Shown: positions 27,421 to 38,179, numbered from the stretch's first letter. The stretch: 64,000 bases of DNA from Chloroflexota bacterium (GCA_026707405.1 JAPOWW010000011.1:124001-188000), one strand, 5' to 3'. The notes: generated from the sequence alone by a model not told the origin. Numbers and translations are program-made.

Positions 27421-28332
27421 CTACCGCCCCGTTAACCCAGTCAGCGCGATTCCTCTCACGAAATATTTCTGGGCTGAGAAGAACAAGATGAGTATGGGAA
27501 CCAGCATAACGACAGAAGACGCCATCAGGTAGTTCCATCGCGGGAAGCCTCCAAAACCCTCTTGGAAGAAAAAGAAGCGTAAGTGTAGAGCCAGGGTGCG
27601 CCACTTTTCGGTCAAGAGAAATATCAACGGGTTGAGGAAGTCGTTCCAGTGGCTGACTATTGAGAAGATGGCCATGGTGGCCAGAGCCGGACCGGAAAGC
27701 GGAAGAATGATGTTCCAGAAGATTCGCCAGTAAGAGGCCCCGTCGGCGAGCGCCGCTTCATCAAGCTCGGTGGGGAGCTGCATCATGAACTGTCTCGTGA
27801 GGAATACGAAGAAAGCGCCGCCGCCAAACCAGTAGGGAACGATTAGGGGGTAGGGGGTATCGATCCACTGCAAGACCCGAAACAGAATGAATGTCGGAAC
27901 CAGTGTGACGATGTAGGGAAGCATAAGAGTAGATAGCAGGATGGCGAACAGCGGACCTCTGCCGGGGAAACTCATCCTCGCGAATCCAAACGCCACCATC
28001 GAGGCGGTCAGCAGCGTTCCGATCGTTGCTAGACCGGTGACCATAACGCTGTTGAGCGCGTAAATGTGAATGTTCGACTCGGGCCACACGTCGATGTAGT
28101 TTCTCCAGATAACCGGGATCGGCAATATCTCGGGCGGAAACATGAATTCCCGGCCCTTTTGCTTTAGGGACGTTGAGACCATCCAGACCAGCGGAATCGA
28201 CGAGACGAGACCGATCACGATCAAGAGCGCGTATCGCAGGAGCTGTGAAACGCCTTCCCGGACGTAATAGCCCCGGGTGCGCTTACGCGTCAGCGATACG
28301 CTCTCGGATGCAGCGGCGGTTGTAAGGCCCAT
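27421..28332 (-). CDS. carbohydrate ABC transporter permease (MalG-type)
   Basis: EAALADGASYWRIFWNIILPLSGPALATM EAA loop. Confidence 0.9.
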   Translation of the reverse strand: MGLTTAAASESVSLTRKRTRGYYVREGVSQLLRYALLIVIGLVSSIPLVWMVSTSLKQKGREFMFPPEILPIPVIWRNYIDVWPESNIHIYALNSVMVTGLATIGTLLTASMVAFGFARMSFPGRGPLFAILLSTLMLPYIVTLVPTFILFRVLQWIDTPYPLIVPYWFGGGAFFVFLTRQFMMQLPTELDEAALADGASYWRIFWNIILPLSGPALATMAIFSIVSHWNDFLNPLIFLLTEKWRTLALHLRFFFFQEGFGGFPRWNYLMASSVVMLVPILILFFSAQKYFVRGIALTGLTGR

Positions 28333-28335
28333 GGA

Positions 28336-29268
28336 TTACGTAATCGACCCCTCGTAGTAGACCCACCTGCGGCCAGTATAAAACTGGATCCCGGTGAAGA
28401 TCATAATGATCGCAAGCAGTACCCATCCCAGCGTGGCCGCATAGCCCATCCTGAAGTTCTCGAACGCATGTTGGTATAGCCATAGCACGTAGAACAACGT
28501 GGAATTGACAGGGCCGCCGCCAGTGGCGATGTAGGCTGCCGTGAAGATCTGGAACGAACTGATTATGCCCAGCACCAGGTTGAAGAAAATAACCGGGGTG
28601 ATCATTGGTACGGTCACGTGCCAAAAACGCCGCAGCACTCCGGCTCCATCTATGGAAGCCGCTTCCTGCAAGGCCACAGGGACGCTCTGCAGACCCGCGA
28701 GGAATATCACCATCTGTCCGCCGACGCCCCATAGACTCATGATAATCAGCGACGGCTTTGACCAGTTCGGGTCGCCTAGCCAGCTTACCTTCGGAGCGCC
28801 GACCAAACCGAGCAGCCAGTTGAAGACCCCGTAATCGGGGTTGTACATATAGACGAACAGAATGACGCTGGCTACCGCGGGAGTCACCGTCGGTAGATAG
28901 AACATCGTCCTGAATATGTTGATGCCCATCAGCTTCTGATTGAGCGCCAATGCCATTGCCAGCGCAACCACAAGCTGCGCGGGCACTGACAGGAACGTGT
29001 AGTAAGCGGTGTTGCCGAGCGAGATCCAGAACAGTTCGTCGTTGACCATCTTGTTGAACTGCTTGGTGCCGACGTACTCGGGCGCGCTGAGAAAGTCGAA
29101 AGTTGTGAATGAAAGAAACGCGGAGAAGACCATCGGATAAGCGGTGAAAATCAAGAAACCCAAGACCCACGGGCTTATGAAAAAGTAGGCCCATATCCAC
29201 CGCTTGACCTTGGCGCCTCGAAGGCGCGACCACCCGGACGGCATACGGGTTGCTGGCGCTATCTCCAA
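28336..29268 (-). CDS. carbohydrate ABC transporter permease (MalF-type)
   Basis: EAASIDGAGVLRRFWHVTVPMITPVIFF EAA loop. Confidence 0.9.
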   Translation of the reverse strand: MEIAPATRMPSGWSRLRGAKVKRWIWAYFFISPWVLGFLIFTAYPMVFSAFLSFTTFDFLSAPEYVGTKQFNKMVNDELFWISLGNTAYYTFLSVPAQLVVALAMALALNQKLMGINIFRTMFYLPTVTPAVASVILFVYMYNPDYGVFNWLLGLVGAPKVSWLGDPNWSKPSLIIMSLWGVGGQMVIFLAGLQSVPVALQEAASIDGAGVLRRFWHVTVPMITPVIFFNLVLGIISSFQIFTAAYIATGGGPVNSTLFYVLWLYQHAFENFRMGYAATLGWVLLAIIMIFTGIQFYTGRRWVYYEGSIT

Positions 29269-29430
29269 TAGAACCTCTTCACTTCACAATTGAGCAACGG
29301 AGCGTGAGAGCGATCAAGAGTCTGTAATCGAGCCGGTCTGGATCCTCCTATGTTTCCCGCTAATCATCCAACTCCACCTGCCTGTATCGGTGCGGTACGG
29401 GCATTCAGCGCATCTAATTAGTCGGCCTTG

Positions 29431-29459
29431 AGCGCCGGGGGCCGACGGCCCCCGGCGCT
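29431..29459 (-). other. 13-bp perfect stem-loop between binding-protein and permease genes
   Basis: AGCGCCGGGGGCC-gac-GGCCCCCGGCGCT. Confidence 0.85.
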
Positions 29460-29535
29460 GCCGGTCCACTTTGCATCCTCCGGCGATCAGGCCGGGCCGG
29501 AACGCTGACTATGCGGTACGGATCGACCGCCGCTG

Positions 29536-30984
29536 CTAACGGAACTCGGCCAGGAGATCGTCGATCTTGGGCTTGATTTCGTCGAAGCCCTCTTTGACTT
29601 CCTTCTCGCCGAGGATGATGCGTTCAACATTCGTCTGCACCAGCTTGTTGATCTCGCCGTAGGGAATCGGGTGGTGGAACGACCGCTTGATCTGACTCGC
29701 GGCCGTCTTGTGAATCGCAATGTCATCCCAAGGCGCGATTGACGAGACGAATTCCGGCAGGTTCTGGTGCGATTTCAGCGTCGGCGCACTGACTCCGCCG
29801 GCGATGAACGACTTGATCCCGACCGTCGTCAGGTACTTGAGCAGCGCCCAGGCCTCCTCCTCATGTTCGGTGGAGGCGTGAATGCCAAGTCCCTCCGGAG
29901 CGTCACGCGTCTGGTCGTCGCCGTTGGGGTGCTTGTACATCGGCGCCACACCCCCGTTGAATCCTTCCGGAATCTGGTACGTGTACTGCCGGTGCGTGAG
30001 GTAGAACCCCAGCTTCCCGCTGACGAACAACCCCTGTGTTCCGCCCTGGAAAGCTTTGACGTAGTCCGGCGCGGGCGTCTCACCCCGAATCGCCTGTCCC
30101 GTCATCCAGTCCCAGGCCGCAAGAGCCTCGGGGCTGTTGCCGACAAACTCGACGGGATCGTTTGGGTTGTCCCATATGGCGCCGCCCTCGCCCCAGACCC
30201 AGAGATACTGGATCTTGAGCGCGTGATATACCTCGATGCCGCCGAAGACGCGATTGTCACCCTCGCCGGTAGTCATCTTGGTGATCATCTCGGAGTAGAC
30301 GTCGCGCGTCCACTCCCCGCTCTGCTGGAGTTCCCACGGGTCTCCCATGCCCAGCGGCTCGACAAGGTCTCGGTTGTAGATGTTGAGCAGCGGGGCCGAC
30401 ACGGACGGCAACACGTAAGCCTTACCCTTGAAGTTGTTGGCTTCGATACTGCCGGTATTGAAGTCCTCCCGGTCGAAGGTTTGGTCCTGCCGCATCAGGT
30501 CATCGAGAGGCTTGAGAGCTCCCGATGACGCCATCTTGGCAGTCAACTGCGGGTGGGAATAGACGACGTCGGGCTTCAAACCGCCGGCGAGCGCTGTAAG
30601 AATCTTCGCCTGCATGTCGCCGAAAGGAATCTCGGACCTCTTGACCGTGACGTTCGCATTCGCGGCCATGAAGTCATTGGTAACCGACGCCCAAATTGGA
30701 TTGAGTTGCTCCTCGGAGGCGTTCCAGAGCTCGAGCTCGACGTGCTTGGCCTTCATCATGGCCTCGACCGTCACGACCTTCTCGACGACCTTCGTGACGA
30801 CCTTTTCGCGCTCGACCGGTACTTCCTTGACGACCTCTTTAACCGTCTCTACTGGTACCTCTTTGACTACCTCGACGACCTGGGTTTCGCCGCAGCCAGC
30901 CAGCGCGGCGACTCCTGCCACACCCGCTCCGGCTGCGAGTCCCGATCTGAGCAGCTTTCTTCGGGACAAGGATTTGAATTTCAT
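29536..30984 (-). CDS. extracellular solute-binding lipoprotein (Tat/lipobox)
   Basis: MKFKSLSRRKLLRSGLAAGAGVAGVAALAGCGETQVV; RBS agggagg. Confidence 0.88.
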   Translation of the reverse strand: MKFKSLSRRKLLRSGLAAGAGVAGVAALAGCGETQVVEVVKEVPVETVKEVVKEVPVEREKVVTKVVEKVVTVEAMMKAKHVELELWNASEEQLNPIWASVTNDFMAANANVTVKRSEIPFGDMQAKILTALAGGLKPDVVYSHPQLTAKMASSGALKPLDDLMRQDQTFDREDFNTGSIEANNFKGKAYVLPSVSAPLLNIYNRDLVEPLGMGDPWELQQSGEWTRDVYSEMITKMTTGEGDNRVFGGIEVYHALKIQYLWVWGEGGAIWDNPNDPVEFVGNSPEALAAWDWMTGQAIRGETPAPDYVKAFQGGTQGLFVSGKLGFYLTHRQYTYQIPEGFNGGVAPMYKHPNGDDQTRDAPEGLGIHASTEHEEEAWALLKYLTTVGIKSFIAGGVSAPTLKSHQNLPEFVSSIAPWDDIAIHKTAASQIKRSFHHPIPYGEINKLVQTNVERIILGEKEVKEGFDEIKPKIDDLLAEFR

Positions 30985-31516
30985 ATGCTGATGCCTCCCT
31001 GAGGTATCACTAGGTAAACTCGTCACAAGCTAGCAGGCTCGACGCAAATTGGTAGAAACCACTGATCCGCATTGATGACCGAGTCTGTGCGAATCAAGCA
31101 AGTCGCATCTCCCAATACCCTTGCGAGTGTGTGAAGCGCCGAGAAACTTACGACCCGCATCCCCCCTTTCGAAGTCGAATTGTCCGCTGGCGGTGTTGGG
31201 ATAGGCAAGCCTTCCCGTGTGCCTGACAGCTTGAACGACCTGAATTTACCAAAAAATGTCAATACATGAAACTCACCAGCCGGCGAAGCCCGATCGCTGG
31301 AGGCGGAAGCGATTTATATACGAGCTGGGCATAGGCCGGTCGGATAGCGAATCCAGTGTGCGTCCTTGGGAAACGCGGCAGGATAGAAGATGATGTCTTG
31401 GGAGTGGCGGTCTACCGGCGTCAGGGTGCGGCTGTCGCTTGAGATAATCTCTGTGCCGACGGTCGCCCCGCCCGGGTACTGCGTTTGGGCGAAATGTCGG
31501 CAGGAGGAGTTGCAGG

Positions 31517-32386
31517 ATGGCGCTCACGTCTTCGCAAGTGAACCAATTCCGGAACGACGGGTATCTGGATTACGGGCCGTTGCTGGAGCCTGAGGAAGTA
31601 AATGTTCTACTGGCGCACCTGATGGACTTGTTCGTGGAGGAGAACGTGCGCGACAACATGGCCGTGCGCCATGGGTCTGACGGCGTACTGGATCTTTGCA
31701 ACCTCCTGCAAGGCATCGTCGACAGGTATCCAGGAACAATGACCGAACCGTTGGCGATAGCTATCGAGCACGCTCGAACGGCGGCTGTGGTGCTCGGTGA
31801 AGCCGAAGCGCGGGATGAGATCACCTACAAGCAGGTGGATTCCGCCGACCGGTTTCTGCAGGTGCGCAATGTTCACGAGAAGGACGCCGTGTTCGCAGAT
31901 CTTGTTCGTGACGATCGAATCCTGGACATTGCCGAGTCACTCCTCGGTCCCAACATCGAGGTCGAAGGCGACCAGGCTCTGTTCAAACCGGCTTTCCACG
32001 GGGGCGAGCTTCCCTGGCATACCGACAATGGCTACTGGAACTATGACCCGCCGAATCTGATTACCTGCTGGATTGCCTTGGCCGACGTAAGGGAAGAGAA
32101 TGGCGCGCTTCGATTCATTCCCGGCAGCAACCGGAAGGCTCCGGCGGAGCAGCGGGCGATCGCGGGTTCAAGCTTGCAAGAGATGGACGTCGACGAGTCT
32201 CTTGCCAAGACGGTCGAGCTGCCGCCGGGCGGCTGCTCGTGGCATCACTGCTTGACACAACATCAGACCAGGCCGAACCGCACGCCCCATCCTCGCCCCT
32301 CGTACTCCATCATTTACAAGAGCACGGATGTCAAAGACAGAGCGGGCTATCCGGTTCGTGGACAACTGGTTCGGGGAGAGCGCTAG
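31517..32386 (+). CDS. phytanoyl-CoA dioxygenase (PhyH) family protein
   Basis: PWHTDNGYWNYDPPNLITCWIALADVREENGALRFIPGSN. Confidence 0.85.
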   Translation: MALTSSQVNQFRNDGYLDYGPLLEPEEVNVLLAHLMDLFVEENVRDNMAVRHGSDGVLDLCNLLQGIVDRYPGTMTEPLAIAIEHARTAAVVLGEAEARDEITYKQVDSADRFLQVRNVHEKDAVFADLVRDDRILDIAESLLGPNIEVEGDQALFKPAFHGGELPWHTDNGYWNYDPPNLITCWIALADVREENGALRFIPGSNRKAPAEQRAIAGSSLQEMDVDESLAKTVELPPGGCSWHHCLTQHQTRPNRTPHPRPSYSIIYKSTDVKDRAGYPVRGQLVRGER

Positions 32387-32517
32387 GTCGATTAGGGCTT
32401 GGCCGACCGTCGACGCGAGCATCCTGCACGTCGGCATAGATTCGAGCCGTCGGCGTTCATCCATAGTGCCTATACCATCCATATATAGGCGATGGCGGCT
32501 ATTTTGAAAGTTGCGGA

Positions 32518-33450
32518 TTGACGGATGAACGGACGAAAGCAGCGAGAGGCATGGCAAACGTGAATGACATGATGCGCGGAATATTCCCCGTCCTGCAGAG
32601 CCCGTTCGGTGAAGACGACGCGCTGGATATCGAGAGTCTTCGGAGTCAGGTGGACTTTTGCGTTGAGAGGGGGAGCCACGGGCTCGTATTTCCAGTATTG
32701 GCTAGCGAGTTCCAGTTCCTAACCGACGCCGAACGTCGCGCTGGCGTTGAGGCAGTAGTCGACGCGAACGGAGGCCGGGTTCCGGTCGTGGCGGGCGTCG
32801 CAGGCACGAGCACGGCTGTAGCCGTCGGATACGCAAAACATGCCGCCGGTGCGGGCGCTGACGCGGTTATCGCATTGCCGCCGTACGTTTCGACCGCATC
32901 TCAAGACGAAGTCGTCGACTACTTCCGTGCGATTGCGACTGCCGCTGAGCGTCCGGTGTTTGTACAGAACAATCCTCCGGGGGTGCCCCCTGCATCTGTT
33001 GCGCGACTGATTCGGGAAATCGAAAACGTCGACTACGTAAAAGAAGAAGCCCCGCCCAGCGCCCACAACATCAGCGATATTCTCGAAAACGTCCAAGGTG
33101 CGAACGTAGGAGTCTTCGGGGGTGCTTCTGGTCGCTGGATGCTTTCGGAACTGGAGCGGGGTGCGTCCGGATTCATGCCGGCGGCGTTCACGGTAGAAGT
33201 CTATGTTGGTATCTGGGACGCTTGGCAGGGTGGCGATTCGCAAAAGGCGCGGGATCTCTTCGACCGACTGATGCCGCTGATCAACCTGACAGGACTCCTA
33301 GGAATCTCTGCCTACAAGGAGCTGCTGGTGCGGCGAGGCGTTTTCCCAACCGCGCGGATGCGGCAACCTGGCGCCACCAGGCTCGACCAAGTCGATTTGC
33401 GGGAGATTGACGAAGTGCTGGCTCGGTTGGAGCCGCTGTTGCAGAGTTAG
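32518..33450 (+). CDS. dihydrodipicolinate synthase (DapA/NanA) family protein
   Basis: GIFPVLQSPFGEDDALDIESLRSQVDFCVERGSHGLVFPVLASEFQFL; start may be ATG 32551. Confidence 0.85.
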   Translation: MTDERTKAARGMANVNDMMRGIFPVLQSPFGEDDALDIESLRSQVDFCVERGSHGLVFPVLASEFQFLTDAERRAGVEAVVDANGGRVPVVAGVAGTSTAVAVGYAKHAAGAGADAVIALPPYVSTASQDEVVDYFRAIATAAERPVFVQNNPPGVPPASVARLIREIENVDYVKEEAPPSAHNISDILENVQGANVGVFGGASGRWMLSELERGASGFMPAAFTVEVYVGIWDAWQGGDSQKARDLFDRLMPLINLTGLLGISAYKELLVRRGVFPTARMRQPGATRLDQVDLREIDEVLARLEPLLQS

Positions 33451-33511
33451 CCACCGCGTGCGGCCCCTCTTGACGGCGAGCCGCTGTTTTCAATAGTTGC
33501 CAGTGCATTTT

Positions 33512-33541
33512 TTGACGGCATTGTTAAACGTTGGCTAATTT
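33512..33541 (+). promoter_or_regulatory. putative sigma70-like promoter TTGACG-N18-TAATTT
   Basis: Direct reading upstream of binding-protein gene 33595. Confidence 0.4.
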
Positions 33542-33594
33542 AACCTCGTAAGTAGTTGGCAACTCGTGTTCGAGTAAACGTGGAGGAATGGTTC

Positions 33595-35157
33595 ATGTCT
33601 AAGGGTTCATTTACGCGCCGTTCGGCGTTGCGCGCGATTGCGCTGGCGGGTGGTTCGGGAATCGGCGCAGCCGTTTTGGCCGGCTGTGGCGAGACTCAGG
33701 TCGTCACTCAAGAGGTCGTCAAGGTCGTAACGCAGCAGGTGCCGGTCGAGAAGGTCGTAACCAAGATCGTCAAGGAACAAGTGGCGGTCGAGGTCGAAAA
33801 ACCGGTCGAGGTCGAGCGGGTAGTAACCCAAATCGTCGAAAGAGAAAAGATCGTCGAGAAAGAGAAGATCGTCGAGAAGATCGTGACGGTCGAGGCCATG
33901 AAGCCCAAGCCGAGCGAGATTAAGCTCAAGTGGTGGAGCTTTCCGGTGGGTCTGGCGCCGGAAGACTTGTTCATCCCGCAGCTAAGGGCGTTCCAGGAGA
34001 ACAATCCGAACGTCGACGTCGATTTTCAGATCTTTCCGTGGAAAGACCGTGAGCAGCGCATGTTGACGGCGGTCGCCGCGGGCGTCGCGCCCGATATCGC
34101 CTACTTCAATCTCGGTAACTTCGCGGCCTTCGCGGACCTGGGTTTGCTCGTTTCACTGGACGAATACGACGCCCTGCAGGAAGTCCCTCTCGCGGAAGAC
34201 CTGACCGACTCGGCAAACCAGGCCGTTCGCTGGGGAGGCAAGATCGCCTACGCGCCGGTGCTCGCGCACGTCGTTCCGCCGGCCTACAACGTCGACATCC
34301 TTGAGCAGTACACGCCGTACACCAAGGAAAACTTGCCGCAAACCCGCGACGATTTCATCGAGGCCGCGGAGATGATGACCGTCGACCAAAACGGCAATTC
34401 GTACGGCGAGTCGGGATTCGACGCCGATAACGTAGACATCTGGGGCGTGGTGGAGAACCTGCAAACCTTCCACAGCAAGTTCGCGCTCGACCCCTGGTTC
34501 TACTCGGAAGGCGGCGAGTTCTTTTCGCCGGACGGCTCGGAACTGGTCTTCGGCGACTATGGCCCGCAGATGGAGAATGCGCTCGAGTTCCTGTACAGGA
34601 TGTGGAACTCGGTGATCAGCCCTGCGGATAGAGGCGCGAGCGGCGCTCCCAAGTTTCCCGAAGGGCGCGGCGCCATAATCCCGCAGTTCAGCCCAAACGG
34701 TATTCCAGCCTTCAGGAAGGATTTCCCCGACCTCAACTTCACGGTCGGCCCGGTTCCGATGGGCTCGGTTCGCAGGATGACGCACGGGACGGTCGCGGGA
34801 TACGGCGTTTTTGCCCAGAGCGAGTTTCCGGACGAGGCGGCGGAGTTTTCGCTGTGGGTGACGAACTCCCACAACGGCCCGGATTTTGCGGCGCGGCTGC
34901 TCTTCGCCACTCCACGGAAGTCTGGCGCTGAGGTTCTGCTGGAGATGAATCCTGAGCCTGAGTTCGCGAACGTCATGGCTAACATGATCTATCCTCGCGA
35001 GGAGAAGCATCCGGTCGGCGCGACGATGTCCGGGCAGGTCTTGCCCCTGTGGCAGGCAGTGGTTCTGGGCGAAACCAGTCCGGCGGAGGCCTTTCCCGAA
35101 ATGGTGAGCATCGCGGAACGGCTCGTGAAGGAATACCAGGAGTCGCTGCCGACGTAA
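33595..35157 (+). CDS. extracellular solute-binding lipoprotein
   Basis: MSKGSFTRRSALRAIALAGGSGIGAAVLAGCGETQVV; RBS ggagg. Confidence 0.88.
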   Translation: MSKGSFTRRSALRAIALAGGSGIGAAVLAGCGETQVVTQEVVKVVTQQVPVEKVVTKIVKEQVAVEVEKPVEVERVVTQIVEREKIVEKEKIVEKIVTVEAMKPKPSEIKLKWWSFPVGLAPEDLFIPQLRAFQENNPNVDVDFQIFPWKDREQRMLTAVAAGVAPDIAYFNLGNFAAFADLGLLVSLDEYDALQEVPLAEDLTDSANQAVRWGGKIAYAPVLAHVVPPAYNVDILEQYTPYTKENLPQTRDDFIEAAEMMTVDQNGNSYGESGFDADNVDIWGVVENLQTFHSKFALDPWFYSEGGEFFSPDGSELVFGDYGPQMENALEFLYRMWNSVISPADRGASGAPKFPEGRGAIIPQFSPNGIPAFRKDFPDLNFTVGPVPMGSVRRMTHGTVAGYGVFAQSEFPDEAAEFSLWVTNSHNGPDFAARLLFATPRKSGAEVLLEMNPEPEFANVMANMIYPREEKHPVGATMSGQVLPLWQAVVLGETSPAEAFPEMVSIAERLVKEYQESLPT

Positions 35158-35191
35158 GCTCAGCATCTGATCGCGAATGACCGTCTACGGC

Positions 35192-35249
35192 GGGTCTCGC
35201 GCACGATGACGATGGCGTTGATAACGCTGGGCATCGGCGCGCGAGGCCC
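35192..35249 (+). other. composite stem-loop downstream of binding-protein gene
   Basis: GGGTCTCGCGC...GCGCGAGGCCC (11 bp, one U-G) with inner CGATG/CATCG and GCGTT-gat-AACGC helices. Confidence 0.65.
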
Positions 35250-35308
35250 GGGCGGCGGTTTTCCGAGTCCGTCGCTATCGGCCCCTTTGGAGCAGGAAGC
35301 GCCAGCCT

Positions 35309-36208
35309 ATGGCCCTTAACTTAGTGCCTGCGAAACATCGCAGGTTCCTGGCGGAAACCCGCAGCGCCTATCTTTTCCTGCTTCCCAGCCTGATCATATT
35401 CGGCGTCTTCATGATCTATCCGATGCTGTACGGCTTTTGGATCAGCTTCCATCGATGGTCGCTGTTGGGCGAACCGTTCTTTAACAACGGCGCCAATTAC
35501 CCGAAGCTCTTGACAGATAAGAACTTCTGGAATTCGCTGCGCATCACTACCGTGTATACGGCTATGTTCGTTCCCAGCATCACCGTCGTCGCCTTGATCG
35601 TGGCGGGAGCGCTCAACGGCCCCATCCGCTTCAAGGGCCTGCTGAGGTCGTTGTATTTCGTTCCGATAATGTCATCGGCCATCATCGTCGGTCTGTGCTT
35701 CGAGTGGATATATAACGGCGAAGTCGGGGTCCTCGCGTTCCTCATGGACTGGCTCGGATTCCCAAAGGTTGGGTTGCTGGGTAGTAAGCAAACGGTTCTC
35801 CCGGCGCTGGCGGCGATGACCGTTTGGTGGGTGCTCGGCTATTACGTCACGATCTACCTTGCGGGCTTGCAGAGCATCCCGGCGCATCTCTACGAAGCGG
35901 CGCGAATCGACGGCGCGAACGGCTGGCATCTGGTCCGTTACGTTACCGTCCCGTTGATGCGTCCGATTATCCTGCTCGTCATCGTCTTGGCGACCATCGC
36001 CTCGTTCAAGATATTCGACGCTATATACGTCATGACCTACGGCGGGCCGGCGGGCGCTACCATCGTCATGACGTGGCTGATCTTCCAGGAAGCCTTTCTG
36101 AACTACAAGTTCGGCTATGCGGCGGCTATTACCTATGCCCTGTTCGTGATCGTTCTCGCCATCACGTTGATCGAGCTGCGCGTGCTGAGAGCCCGCTATG
36201 AGTATTAG
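35309..36208 (+). CDS. sugar ABC transporter permease (MalF-type)
   Basis: EAARIDGANGWHLVRYVTVPLMRPIILL. Confidence 0.9.
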   Translation: MALNLVPAKHRRFLAETRSAYLFLLPSLIIFGVFMIYPMLYGFWISFHRWSLLGEPFFNNGANYPKLLTDKNFWNSLRITTVYTAMFVPSITVVALIVAGALNGPIRFKGLLRSLYFVPIMSSAIIVGLCFEWIYNGEVGVLAFLMDWLGFPKVGLLGSKQTVLPALAAMTVWWVLGYYVTIYLAGLQSIPAHLYEAARIDGANGWHLVRYVTVPLMRPIILLVIVLATIASFKIFDAIYVMTYGGPAGATIVMTWLIFQEAFLNYKFGYAAAITYALFVIVLAITLIELRVLRARYEY

Positions 36209-37106
36209 AGGCGAGGTCTCGACGCCGGAGTTGCGGATCGGCGCCGGGCAAGGGACTCGAAGCGAGCGGTTCAACAGGGTGCTGGAGCGCGCGGCCAGCT
36301 TCGTTATCTATCTGGTCGTGGTTGTCTTCGCGCTGCTCAGTGTTTTCCCTTTCTTCTGGATGTTCTCAACTTCCTTCAAAGATCAATTGAGCAGCATCGC
36401 GTATCCTCCGCAACTGATACCGCCGGAGCCCACCCTGCTGAACTATGAAGACCTGTTTACCGGATTCGACTATTTTCTCTGGTTGAAGAACAGTGTGATT
36501 GTTACGGGAGTGGTTCTGGTGCTAGGACCGCTTTTCAACAGCATGGCGGGCTACGTGTTCGCCAAGAAGAACTTTCTGTTCAAGAACGTGCTGTTCGTCG
36601 CGATCTTGGGAACTCTCATAATTCCCGAGCAGGTCACGATCGTCCCGCTGTTCCTCATTTTCGCGGACTGGAATCTCCATAACACCTATCCGGCGTTGAT
36701 ATTCCCCTATCTGGCTGGTGGTTTCGGAGTATTCCTCATGCGGCAGTACATGTCCACGATCCCCGATGACCTGATCGACGCGGCCAGGATAGACGGCTCC
36801 GGGGAATTTCGAATCTTCTGGCAGATCATGCTGCCGCTGTCGAAGCCGGCGCTCGCGGCGCTCGGGGTCTTCACGTTCCTGGGATCTTGGAACAACTTCC
36901 TGCTTCCTCTGATCGTGACGACGGAAAGTGAGATGAGAACCCTGCCGGTGGGCCTCGCGGTAATGGACGGGCATATGGAGTTCCAGACCCGATGGGGACT
37001 CATCATGGCGGGCGGAACGGTCATGTTCGCTCCGGCGCTTGTGGTGTACGTCGCGTTTCAGCGGTATTTCGTTCAGGGAATCGCCCTGACAGGGCTAAAA
37101 GGCTAG
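36198..37106 (+). CDS. sugar ABC transporter permease (MalG-type)
   Basis: DAARIDGSGEFRIFWQIMLPLSKPALAAL; 11-nt overlap with preceding gene. Confidence 0.9.
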   Translation: MSIRGEVSTPELRIGAGQGTRSERFNRVLERAASFVIYLVVVVFALLSVFPFFWMFSTSFKDQLSSIAYPPQLIPPEPTLLNYEDLFTGFDYFLWLKNSVIVTGVVLVLGPLFNSMAGYVFAKKNFLFKNVLFVAILGTLIIPEQVTIVPLFLIFADWNLHNTYPALIFPYLAGGFGVFLMRQYMSTIPDDLIDAARIDGSGEFRIFWQIMLPLSKPALAALGVFTFLGSWNNFLLPLIVTTESEMRTLPVGLAVMDGHMEFQTRWGLIMAGGTVMFAPALVVYVAFQRYFVQGIALTGLKG

Positions 37107-37153
37107 TCTTGCGCGCGGGCGGATTTCGCCCTCTCAACGGGTAGCGGCGGCCA

Positions 37154-38179
37154 GTGGCCTATACAGCGGCGATTATTGGGTGCGGGGGCCGCGGGGTTGA
37201 TCATGCCAGGATCGATTCCGAGATTGCGGAGCTGGAACTCATAGCTTGCTGTGACACGGACGCCGAGCGAATGCAGCGGTTCGCGGACGAGTTCCAGGTC
37301 GAGCATCGCTATGACGACTACCCGACGATGATCAGAGAGATCCAGCCGGATGTTCTTCACGTAGTGACTCCCCCCGCCGTTCGCTTCGAGCCGATCAGGT
37401 TAGCCGCGCTGGCTGGCGTGCAGGCGATCATCGTCGAAAAACCGCTCGCCCTAAATCCTCAGAAGTGCAGAGCAATATGGGAGGTCTCCAAGCGGACCTC
37501 TTGCAAGGTTGCCGTGAATACTCAGGGCCGGTATAGGCCTCAATCCGCGCGGATGCGCGATCTGCTGGCTTCGGGCGAGCTTGGAGAGCTTGAGTTCGTG
37601 CGGGCGAGCACCTACGGCGGACCGCTGGCTATGGGCCCCCATCTAATGGACACGCTGCTCTTCATCCTCGGCGACGTTAAGCCGCGGGCCGTTTGGGCGG
37701 CGGCGGAAGGGCTCGAGGGTTACGAGTGGGACCACGGCGCGCCGAGCCACGTGATGGCGACCTACTGGTTCCCGGACGAAGTTCAGGTGTTCTTTGAGTG
37801 CAGCCCCCGCGGCATGGGCACCCGCGGCGAGTCTGGATACTGGTTGAACATGCACCTGGACTTCTGGTGCTCAAAAGGCAGGATGTGGGCCTCGCAGAGC
37901 GACACCTGGGGTTACGAGCTGTCGAACGGTGAGTCGTACCGCGAGGACGTGGATTTCCAATCACAATACCTGCGCGCCCAGGCGGCCTTCACCAGAGCCG
38001 TCGTTGACTGGCTCGACGACCCGACGAAGGTGCACAGGTGCAATCTTGATACGACACTCCCGGCTATCGACGCCATATTTGGCGCGCTGCTCTCCGCCAG
38101 CATCGGCCATCAGGTACAGCTTCCAGCGCAAGCCTCCGACCGAGAGATCGCGGCGGTCCGATCCGCTCTGTCCAGATAG
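37154..38179 (+). CDS. Gfo/Idh/MocA family oxidoreductase
   Basis: AAIIGCGGRGVDHARI; IIVEKPLALNPQKCRAI. Confidence 0.88.
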   Translation: MAYTAAIIGCGGRGVDHARIDSEIAELELIACCDTDAERMQRFADEFQVEHRYDDYPTMIREIQPDVLHVVTPPAVRFEPIRLAALAGVQAIIVEKPLALNPQKCRAIWEVSKRTSCKVAVNTQGRYRPQSARMRDLLASGELGELEFVRASTYGGPLAMGPHLMDTLLFILGDVKPRAVWAAAEGLEGYEWDHGAPSHVMATYWFPDEVQVFFECSPRGMGTRGESGYWLNMHLDFWCSKGRMWASQSDTWGYELSNGESYREDVDFQSQYLRAQAAFTRAVVDWLDDPTKVHRCNLDTTLPAIDAIFGALLSASIGHQVQLPAQASDREIAAVRSALSR

